Source of the DNA: Blastocladiella britannica
Taxonomy: Eukaryota > Blastocladiomycota > Blastocladiomycetes > Blastocladiales > Blastocladiaceae
Reading direction: 5' to 3'
NCBI GenBank assembly: GCA_025349905.2
Contig: MU624956.1
Coordinates: 1 to 15,982 of the forward strand
DNA length: 15,982 nt
Shown: positions 9,467 to 15,982 of the stretch, in pieces
Layout: every line of letters starts with the position of its first letter
Numbering within the stretch: the stretch's first letter is position 1
Translations under genes and position numbers: made by a program
The notes under the pieces: generated by a model
Seen by the model: only the letters and a program-made list of their open reading frames with translations
Database searches by the model: none
What the model was told of the DNA's origin: nothing

Positions 9467-9785
9467 ACGGCCTGGACACTCAAGTTCGTTGTCCCTTTTC
9501 TCTTTCGATCATCGCATCCTTGTTTATTCATATTATTTTCTCCTCCGCACCCTGCCGCGCTCCTCTGCCCCATCCTCCACCCTCGCTTGTCGAAACCTGC
9601 CAACCTTGCTCAATACCGGAGCCGCGAACAAAAAACAGCAAGCATTCCGGACACGTAATTAACCGACTAAACCCAACGACCCTCGACGAAGCAACCAACA
9701 AAAACACTCGGTGCTCGCTGATTTGAGAGTCATACTCGATCATCTCTCGCTCGCTGATACCACAACAACAACAAAAAAAGTAAAA
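9467..9785. other. Intergenic region and CAA-rich leader before the KH-domain gene
   Basis: No gene is visible in these 319 bp. The first half is C/T-rich, consistent with the RRP15 3' UTR. The second half is A/C-rich and ends in CAACAACAACAAAAAAAG (about 9763-9780) just ahead of AAAAATGAAT. Such an unstructured A/C-rich leader is a common feature of well-translated fungal mRNAs; that role is inference. Confidence 0.45.
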
Positions 9786-11554
9786 ATGAATCCAGCAACT
9801 GCGACAACAGTCGAACTCGTTCATGACTCGATTGCCATCGCCGGCAGCCCTCGACTCGGCCCAAGCAATGGAGGAGCGGCGTCATTGCCTCATTTCCAAG
9901 TCGCGCCGACATACGCTCCAACACAGTATCCCGGCCACGCTGGCGGCGGCGTGTACGATGCCACCGTCACGGGCGGCCAAGTGTCGCTGGACGCGGTGAT
10001 CATGCTCCGGCTCCTGCTCACGTCCAAGGCCGCCGGCGTGTGCATTGGCGTCAAGGGTGCCACCATGGACACACTGCGCCGCCAGACTGGCGCCCGCGCC
10101 GGCGTCTCGAGGCTCGTGGAGGGAGTCAACGACCGCGTCATGTCCATCACTGGCTCCATTGGCCAGGCGTCTCTGGTATACCCTTTTTTTTTTCATTTTA
10201 TTGCCTGCAATTTGGTTGCCGTCGCTGACGAATCACTCTTTATTCCATCAACCACCCACAGGCCATCGCGATCGTGGCGCAAACCCTTGCTGACCACCCC
10301 ATCACGGCTTCGACAACTTCTTCTGAGCAGCAACACGCGCCGACTCCTGCACCACCTTCATCGGCGGATGGTTCGGGTGCAGCTTCAGCAGCAACTCCAA
10401 CCGAAGCAGCAACACCAACGGTCGCCACCACGTCGCTGCGCCTGCTCATCCCCTCGCTCGTCATGGGCACCCTGATTGGGCGTGGCGGCTCGGCCATCAA
10501 ACTGCTGCAGGACATGTACCGGGTACGCGTGGTCACCGCCAAAATGCCGCTGCCCATGTCGACGGAGCGGCTCCTCGAGATTTCGGGCGAGCCGCGAGCG
10601 ATTGGTGCGGCGACCAGCGATCTTGCGCGCGTGCTGGCCGCGGACTGGACGCGCATTCTCGAAAAGACCACCCTCTACGATCCGCGGGTCCGCACCGCGC
10701 CGCGCATCTGGCACGACACGTCGCTAGAGCATTCGGCCTCCTTGGTCCCTTCGTCGATGCACGACGAGCCTCCGGTATCATTTGGTACTGCTGCTGCTGC
10801 TGCTAGCCCGTCGCTTCCCACTTCAAGGGAGGGCCCCCTGCCCGTGTTCCAACGCAGTGGCGGCAGCGGGCCAGTGTCGGGCCATTTGTATCCGCGTTCC
10901 CCCGTCCCATACGGAAGCGAGCTTCCCCAGTCGCCAACATCCCCAACGTCCCACCCAATGCAGCAACAGCAGCAGCAACAGCAAAAGCAACATCAGCTTC
11001 AACAAGAGTTGATGTACGCGACCGCTTATGCTCCCCGCGGCAGCCCCTCCGCCGCTGGCAGCTCTCCACACCGGCTCCCGACTCCAGCAGTGTCACCGCA
11101 AATGACGCAACTCGGCAGTGGTACTGGCGGCATGGTGGCACATGGTGCGCAGCCCGTAGCGCTTATTTCCCAGTCGGTCCTCATTCCCGATTCGCTGATT
11201 GGTTCTCTGATTGGTCGCGGCGGGCAGCGGCTTGCCGAGATCCGCACCCTCTCGGGCGCACGCATTGTGATTGAGCGGGCACCAAATACCATCGGCGAGC
11301 GCTCGTTTACGGTCATGGGATCGCGCGACCAGGTCGAGCTGGCTCTTCACATTGTGTACGAGCAACTCGCCGAGCGTGGTCGTCTGGCTGCCCTGGGGCA
11401 TGCTGCTGCTACTGCTCAGCAACCACCGGCCAGCGGTAACAACAGTAGCAACCACCAAAAGGGAGCCGCCGAGCGCCATGGGGCGCCGATTCCAACTACT
11501 GCCGAGGAGGCTGCACCGGAAGTGACGAGCCAGGCCAGTTCTCGGGAAGAGTAG
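9786..11554 (+). CDS. Triple KH-domain RNA-binding protein (PCBP/hnRNP K-like)
   Basis: Two exons (9786-10175, 10262-11554; 86-nt intron, phase 0) give 560 residues. KH domains bind single-stranded C- or U-rich RNA. KH1 spans about 70-140 and is split by the intron; its loop is GVKG (88-91), not the commoner GxxG with a basic pair. KH2 spans about 187-257 with IGRGG (202-206). KH3 spans about 428-500, also with IGRGG (447-451). The arrangement of two KH domains, a long linker and a C-terminal KH resembles poly(C)-binding proteins, fungal Hek2/Pbp2 and Rnc1, which regulate mRNA stability and localisation. The linker (260-425) is Ser/Pro-rich with a polyglutamine tract (364-380). Which RNAs it binds cannot be told from sequence. 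Confidence 0.9.
10961..11005 (+). repeat. CAG/CAA repeat encoding polyglutamine
   Basis: Mixed CAG and CAA codons encode eight consecutive Gln, then a Lys/His/Leu-interrupted Gln-rich stretch, between KH2 and KH3. The CAA interruptions would limit DNA-level slippage. Such tracts often promote condensate formation in RNA-binding proteins; here that is inference. Confidence 0.75.
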
Positions 11555-11697
11555 TGTGTTTTTTTTGTCTGTTTTCCCTTCTTCGTTCCCGCGTGCTCAC
11601 CTTTTTTTTTTTCTCCTCCCTCCCCTTCCTCCATTGCATCCTACCACAAAAAAAAATGAACAAATGAAAGCAAGTCTCCCTTTACATGTATTGAAAA
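11555..11697. other. Convergent 3' region between the KH gene and the lipase gene
   Basis: Two genes end toward each other with 143 bp between stops. On the + strand there are T runs near 11559-11566 and 11601-11612 and an A run near 11647-11655. No gene is seen. The tracts probably serve 3'-end formation on both strands. Confidence 0.45.
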
Positions 11698-12762
11698 TCA
11701 AAGCCATTGCGTGAGCCAGTCAAGATAGTCGTTGGTCAGAGTGGCAACAATGTCGGGCTCATTGTGCAGCTCGTGGAAAATCCCCGAGTAAATCTTGCAA
11801 GTGACGTTCTTGTGGCCCGAGGCTGCGACGCGTTCGGCAAACGCCCGCGTGCCATGGGCCAGCGTCACTTTATCGGCCTCGCCATGCACCAGCAGGATTG
11901 GAATCTGCTTGGGCATGGCCGCCGCGAACGACTGGTCCGTTTCAAAAGCGACGCCATGATCGAGAAGCCCCGCGGCAGCAGCGAGCGAGATGTACGAGTG
12001 GATCAGCGGATCGGTCTGGTACTTGCGCACCTCGGCCGGGTCATGCGAGGTCAGCCGCGCGTCCACTGCGTTGGAAATGACGAGCGACGGCGTCACCCAC
12101 AGTGCCATGCGCAGCAGCGCTACCACGGGGGCCGCGGGACGCGCGGACGGGTCCACGCTGATGGCCGGGGCCGACGAGATCAGGCCCGCGAGCGGGAACG
12201 GGAACTTGAGCGTGCGCACCGCGTCTAGCGAGATCAGGCCGCCCATGCTGTGGCCCATCTAATGTATTTTGGATCATGTGTGTGAGATTGAGTTATTTGC
12301 CCTCGTGTGTGCAAGCCAACTTTGTGATGCCACTTCAATTCATGCAGGCGGTCCATCTCGGTCCCGGACCAAGAAGAGAACGAGCAGCCAAAATAGAAAT
12401 AATTACAATGAGCAACGCACCAAAAAGTGCTTGAGCCCGTCCTCGTGGTGCGCGGTGGCCATTTCAAGAACATCGGCCAGCGTCATCGGCCAGCCGCCCG
12501 TGTCGCCCTGCTTGCCGTTGCGCACGGCGGTGCGACCAAACCCGCGCTGGTCCCATGCCGACGTCTTGAACCCGGCGGCGGCGAACGCCGAAAAGAGGTG
12601 ATCATAGCGGTCAATGTGCTCGCCGAGCCCGTGAATGAAAGTGATGATGGCGCGGGTCGGGATCCCCGCTGGCGGGGCCCAGGTGTGTGTGTACACAATG
12701 TGGCCGTCCTTGAGCGCGTGCCATCCGCCAGAGATTTGGGATTCGGGAGTTGAGGCTGTCAT
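11698..12762 (-). CDS. Monoglyceride lipase-like serine hydrolase (alpha/beta hydrolase)
   Basis: Two exons (12762-12421, 12258-11698) give 300 residues, the usual size for monoglyceride lipases (yeast Yju3, animal MGL), which release fatty acid and glycerol from monoacylglycerols at membranes or lipid droplets. The oxyanion motif is FIHGLGEH (42-49). The nucleophile is Ser118 in GHSMGG, the acid Asp243 in HGEADKV, and the base probably His276 in FHELHNE. The 162-nt intron lies just before the nucleophile elbow and is more than twice the local norm, but its phase-0 GTGCGT..TAG junction gives HFLMGHSMGG as expected. An upstream in-frame ATG at 12819 would leave only 8 bp to the divergent 7TM gene and has a poor context; the ATG at 12762 has A at -3 and is preferred. 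No signal peptide or membrane helix is visible. Confidence 0.92.
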
Positions 12763-12827
12763 TTTTATATTTAGCTGAGTGGCATTGCTGGAAGAGAACC
12801 CATTTCCCATCTCATTCACTCATAAAA
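12763..12827. promoter_or_regulatory. 65-bp divergent promoter/leader region between the lipase and 7TM gene A
   Basis: The two chosen start codons point away from each other with 65 bp between them. Both ATGs are preceded by short A-rich leaders (on the minus strand AATATAAAAATGAC; on the plus strand CATAAAAATGGC). No other element is recognisable. Confidence 0.45.
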
Positions 12828-13897
12828 ATGGCCGAACCATTCTTTGTATTTAGCACCGAAAGCTTCCTATTGGGCCTCAACTTGACGATGCACGCGTGGA
12901 GCCTGCGGATCGCCGTCGTGCACGTCATTTACACGAAATCGCTCCCGATGGTCTTTGTCATACTCCTCGGTCTTGCTCGCGTGCTGCAGCTCATGCTTTT
13001 GCTCATTGACAATTTGGAAAGCTCGGAACCGGGGTTTGTGATCACGGCTCAGTTTCTGGGATGGGCATGCCAGTCGTCGTTCCTTGCGCTCTTGGGCTTC
13101 TGGTTCATAATTCATTCACTCCTTTCTTTTTTAATAGGCGCTGACTAGCTGTTCGGAAAAAAAAAAAAAAAAACAGTTTTCTTCATGCTCAAGGCAATTC
13201 CAACTTTCGCCGAAAGGCCATCAACTGGGTGGCACTTTCCCTAGTTACCCTATCCATTGCCCTGAGCACGATCTCGACGGGAATCAGCATCATTCCGTCC
13301 GTCGAGTGGACAAGCTTTGTGGTTGCCCTGAATCGGATTGTGCACGGAATTGCCAACATGTTCCTTGCAGGGTACACTCCTCTATTTTTGTTTGGTCGAG
13401 TGCTTCCCATCTCACGTTTTCAAAATGTAAAGGTTACTGGCATTCATTGTCACAAAAGACAACCGGACGGTGGCAGAAGAACTCGTGTCCAAAAACGTCA
13501 TTGAAAAGCGTGCCTCCGTGGCTTTTTTGGTTTTCGAGGCACTGTGGTACCTGGTTCTTGTTGCCGTGTCATGGGATCTCGAGTCGTGGGATCCTCAGCA
13601 CTCATTGTACGTTTTTTATCTACGCTTATGATATGGTTGAGCCACCTGTTAGCATCTAACAATTGATATATTTGGCAGAATCCAGCTTGCCGAGACAATC
13701 CAATTGTGGTGCTTTTGCGGGTTCGTCCATTCTATTCACTATTTGATTTCAACGTCGGATCACTTTAATTCACCAAATTCCTCTTTTCTAGCTTCCTCCG
13801 GCAGTTGCACACTTTAGAATTACACTATTCCAGTGTTCCGATCATTCGGCGACCAGTGTTGAAGAGTTTAGATTCAGGATCAACGAGCCTCTTCTAA
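12828..13897 (+). CDS. Seven-transmembrane protein A of a tandem pair
   Basis: Five exons (12828-13102, 13177-13371, 13433-13606, 13679-13720, 13792-13897) give 263 residues; all junctions keep frame and one exon is only 42 nt. Seven hydrophobic helices are predicted by eye: about 13-35, 41-60, 70-95, 107-129, 137-163, 185-203 and 215-234, followed by a short Ser-rich tail with IIRRP. No signal peptide is seen. The loops are short and basic residues (NFRRK after TM3, EKR before TM6) favour a cytosolic side there. The fold count suggests a receptor-like protein, but I see no rhodopsin-type DRY or NPxxY motif and no known fungal GPCR signature. The neighbouring gene B shares helix layout, intron positions and the motif D-P-Q before TM7, so both belong to one family. 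Confidence 0.75.
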
Positions 13898-13918
13898 GCA
13901 AATATACGTCTTACAAAA

Positions 13919-14890
13919 ATGACATCAAATGTATCCCACGATCCCCCGCGTTCTGTTTACATTCGTTAATTTCCAATGCATGAAAAAGTTTCTAAACCTC
14001 ACCATGATCACAGACAGTGGGAATTAGCGGCGAATCGCTGATATTTGGTATCAATGTGGTTTTGTATGGGACAATGTTTACTGATGCGGCGATCGCAGCA
14101 ACCGATGGACCGCTTAATGTGCAGCACAAGCTTGCAGTTGGAGTTGCATCGTTCCGGCTCGCTGAGCTGATTTTTGATATTCTGGCCGGATCCATAGCAA
14201 GCATGCCTTGCCATATTGTCAACATGATCCTTATGGCGGTTATCGATGCCGCGTTGGTTTGGCTCCACTATTACCGGTCCCTGCTTTTATATTTTTATTC
14301 AATATTTTGTTCTCAAGTTCAATGTTTTTGAGAGTGCAGGATCCGAACATCGGCGTTTTTTGCTCCGTCAAGGTGGATGTCCTTTGGACTCGGCGGAGCG
14401 GTGGTGTTCTCCATGCTGGCCTCGCTGTGCTTTTGCGCCGCCTTTATTTTGCAAATCACCATGACTGGGATTGTCCAATCGCATGGGGCATTCCCTGAAG
14501 CGTCCGGTACTACTTGCAACTTGAGGACATATTTTTCTATTGTCACTGACAGTACCATAACAGTGGGACCACTGGTATCGGCAGTCAATCACTGCATTCT
14601 GACAGGAGCCAACATGTACATGCTCTTTTGGGGACCAACGACGGCCAATGGGTACCACCACCCCGATGCTGGACAGCTGGCTAAATCGCATTGGACATTT
14701 GGATTCGTGTGCGTTGTGCAGGCCGTCGTTGCGGGCGTCACCATCATTCCCACTGTGGATCCGCAGTGGGGATTGTGCGTTTTACTATTTTCCCCAGGCT
14801 CAGGAGGGGCACTCACGTTATATAATTGTCACCAGGCTTCATTTGAGCCAGGCGCTGATGTTCTACACGTACCTACGGTTCGCTGACTGA
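13919..14890 (+). CDS. Seven-transmembrane protein B of a tandem pair
   Basis: Four exons (13919-13954, 14014-14276, 14340-14774, 14836-14890) give 262 residues. Helices fall at about 19-42, 53-73, 77-99, 113-142, 165-197, 217-238 and 243-260. The N-terminus carries an NVS glycosylation sequon (residues 4-6), fitting an outside N-terminus. The tiny first exon is the least certain part; a competing donor at 13950 paired with the acceptor at 14017 also keeps frame and changes only two or three residues. The last intron (61 nt, GTGCGT..CAG) has no in-frame stop, so retention would replace TM7 by a soluble tail; splicing gives a TM7 like that of gene A and is preferred. The start lies only 21 bp after the gene A stop. 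Function unknown; possibly a sensory receptor or membrane scaffold. Confidence 0.7.
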
Positions 14891-15136
14891 TTTTTGTTGT
14901 TAGAAATCTGTTGGCACTGACTCATTCCCATCACCACACGACGATAGAATGCGAGGCGAGCTTGCGCATCTGACCACGAACTCGGTTGATTGGCGGGGCA
15001 AGTCACTGCCTCCTCTGCGGTCAGGATCGGCACCGCTGATGTTGGCAGTTCCACAAGCCCATTAACTGCTCCATCTCCCTTGTTCTTGGCATAAATCCGT
15101 TCGTCCTTACCGAAACCATAAGATCCTGAGAAAAAG
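14863..15136 (-). other. Gap downstream of elongin C with a weak minus-strand open frame
   Basis: Between the gene B stop (14890) and the elongin C stop (15183) no clear gene is seen. A minus-strand frame is open from a TTCTCAG acceptor-like site near 15129 down to a TAG at 14865-14863. It encodes about 88 residues (SYGFGKDERIYAKNKGDGA and onward) with moderate codon bias and overlaps the last exon of gene B. It has no good start codon and no upstream donor outside elongin C. It may be an orphan exon, a decayed gene fragment or chance; I do not call it a gene. Confidence 0.2.
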
Positions 15137-15165
15137 ACCAGTGGGCAGTATAAAATGTACAACGA

Positions 15166-15171
15166 TTTATT
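15166..15171 (-). terminator. AATAAA polyadenylation signal of the elongin C gene
   Basis: On the minus strand AATAAA lies 11 nt after the TGA of elongin C (15185-15183). Its position and the AT-rich sequence that follows fit a short 3' UTR. Confidence 0.5.
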
Positions 15172-15182
15172 GCCTCGCACGA

Positions 15183-15639
15183 TCAGCAATCCAAGAAATC
15201 GGCCGCCATCAAAAGTTCCAACCAGGTCTCTGGATCGCCCATTGGAAAGTCGGGGATTTCTTTTGCATTTTACAGTAAATTACATGTGTCAAGCCAGAAG
15301 AAAAGAAAAAGAAAAGAGCGGACCAGCCGATGCATTCGTGTATTTTACTTTAAAGTGCAGGTACTGGCAGACCCGTTCGAGGATAATTGCCCTGTCAAAC
15401 ATATAATCATGGTCAATCGCCACCTTGACTCACCGGAAAAAAATATATAAAGAAATGCACTTGATGTCCTTGAACTCGATGACATTGTGGGCTGACTCGG
15501 AGAATCGGGCGGGCGAGGATAGCATGCCCTTGATGGTACCCGAGGCCATGGCGCAGCGGCGGTCGAGAAAGAATTCAAAACCGTCCGCCGAGACGAGCTT
15601 GACGTGGTCGGTGAGATCGAGAGGTGCAGTGTCTGCCAT
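15183..15639 (-). CDS. ELOC: Elongin C (Skp1/BTB-fold adaptor)
   Basis: Three exons (15639-15461, 15391-15324, 15259-15183) give 107 residues, close to the 112 of animal elongin C. It is a BTB/POZ-fold adaptor that binds BC-box proteins and cullins in ubiquitin ligases and partners elongin A/B in transcription elongation. Family landmarks in order: HVKLVSADGFEFFLDRR, ASGTIKGMLSSP, VIEFKDI, then ILERVCQYLHFKVKYTNAS, EIPDFPM, and the hallmark ending LELLMAADFLDC. Introns of 69 and 64 nt (donors GTGCAT and GTCCGC) rejoin in phases 2 and 1 to give exactly the family spacing. The ATG at 15639 (A at -3) gives the usual short N-terminus. It is transcribed away from the Fanzor-like tail, whose stop codon is 66 bp upstream. 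Confidence 0.95.
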
Positions 15640-15705
15640 ATATAATCTTTTTTTCAAACCTTTGAGAGAAACATTCGGATTGCCAACATCGTCTGGGATC
15701 ACCTT
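15640..15705 (-). promoter_or_regulatory. 66-bp upstream region of elongin C
   Basis: This is the whole gap between the stop of the Fanzor-like gene and the elongin C ATG, both on the minus strand. It ends in an A-rich, TATATA-containing leader (about 15655-15640). It happens to be open in the elongin C frame, but nothing suggests that it is translated. If the upstream gene has a 3' UTR or guide RNA, it must overlap this promoter. Confidence 0.4.
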
Positions 15706-15982
15706 TTACGGATCATATGCCTGACGTTGAACTTGGTTTTCCAAGACCCGGCGGGCCTTGGCGGTGATGTTCGCCACAGCGAGGGCATCCCGGTTCCACC
15801 ATTGGCTTTTGCAGTGAGCACTGGGACAGCGCAGCAAATGGTGGACTGGAGTCCGGGATACCCTCGGTGCGACGGCGGCAACGGGGTGGTTGGCGTCTTG
15901 GGCAGGCGGCGGGTGGGTCGTGACGCGCATGATCGGGTGCATCACGCGTCCCATACACACCGGGCACAGGAGTGACGTCCGA
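15706..15982 (-). CDS. C-terminal part of a Fanzor/TnpB-like protein (partial)
   Basis: A minus-strand frame enters from the right edge and ends at TAA (15708-15706): 91 residues, G/C-rich third positions, start not in the window. Counting from the first complete codon (15981), it shows R-T-S-L-L-C6-P-V-C9, a His/Pro-rich insert, then R-C52-P-S-A-H-C57-K-S-Q-W-W-N63-R-D65 and A-N-I at 70-72. TnpB and its eukaryotic relatives, the Fanzors, are RNA-guided RuvC-type nucleases. They carry TSxxCxxC, a second Cys pair, then (N)RD-x-N-A-A-x-N-I, where the Asp is the third RuvC catalytic residue and the cysteines bind zinc. The match in order and spacing is good, though the usual N-A-A is replaced by L-A-V. 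RuvC-I and -II and the rest lie outside the window, so integrity cannot be judged. Another zinc-ribbon transposase is the main alternative. Confidence 0.6.
   Translation of the reverse strand, partial: RTSLLCPVCMGRVMHPIMRVTTHPPPAQDANHPVAAVAPRVSRTPVHHLLRCPSAHCKSQWWNRDALAVANITAKARRVLENQVQRQAYDP

Noticed and set aside
12763..12819. Upstream in-frame ATG of the lipase at 12819
   Set aside because: It would add 19 residues not typical of the family, has a weak context, and would leave 8 bp to the divergent gene.
13157..13176. A run of about 18 A in 7TM gene A as a retroposed poly(A) tail
   Set aside because: It sits within an intron directly before the CAG acceptor, is not flanked by duplicated target sites that I can see, and the gene continues in frame after it.
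15637..15708. Fusion or stop read-through from the Fanzor-like protein into elongin C
   Set aside because: The two share a frame and only one stop separates them, and a GTAAAA donor overlaps that stop, but no acceptor gives the elongin C frame. Elongin C has a complete normal start, so 21 open codons are probably chance.
15727..15975. Plus-strand open frame opposite the Fanzor-like tail
   Set aside because: It is Gly/Arg-rich without motif, while the minus strand shows ordered Cys pairs and NRD, and has the G/C third-position bias.
1..15982. tRNA, rRNA, CRISPR array or bacterial operon structure
   Set aside because: No cloverleaf, rRNA core or regularly spaced repeats were seen; the many short introns show nuclear eukaryotic genes.

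Overview
This is a gene-dense eukaryotic nuclear window. The protein set (Prp6, Rrp15, elongin C, a KH-domain RNA binder, a monoglyceride lipase) is generic to eukaryotes. Three traits point to a fungus: very short introns (26 inferred, most 55-75 nt), intergenic gaps that are often under 150 bp, and GC-rich third codon positions next to AT- and T-rich non-coding DNA. With the 7TM proteins and a Fanzor-like tail, an early-diverging zoosporic fungus (chytrid or blastocladiomycete type) is my best guess. That is inference; no rRNA or other lineage marker is present.

Layout, left to right. 2-394 (+) is the 3' end of an unrecognised gene. 709-3007 (+) encodes a 747-residue disordered Ser/Pro-rich protein with one coiled coil, in two exons. 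3110-4969 (-) encodes a 517-residue aldo/keto reductase-like protein in six exons, with a putative mitochondrial leader and two catalytic-tetrad positions substituted. Its start codon lies only 49 bp from the divergent Prp6 gene, 5019-8136 (+), seven exons, 910 residues. RRP15 follows at 8271-9466 (+), four exons, 330 residues. A triple-KH protein is at 9786-11554 (+), 560 residues. Convergent to it is a monoglyceride lipase at 11698-12762 (-), 300 residues. Divergent from the lipase by 65 bp are two tandem 7TM genes, 12828-13897 and 13919-14890 (+), of 263 and 262 residues. Elongin C is at 15183-15639 (-), three exons, 107 residues. The right edge, 15706-15982 (-), holds the C-terminal end of what looks like a Fanzor/TnpB-type protein, cut by the window.

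The housekeeping genes cover splicing (Prp6), ribosome assembly (Rrp15) and ubiquitin-ligase/transcription adaptors (elongin C). They are not a functional cluster; they look like ordinary neighbours in a compact genome. The parts most worth attention are the right-edge Fanzor-like tail, the tandem 7TM pair with shared intron positions and only 21 bp between them, and the reductase lacking the usual catalytic Tyr and His.

Exon boundaries were inferred by hand from frame continuity, GT/GC...AG signals and family similarity. No transcript data or database search was available.
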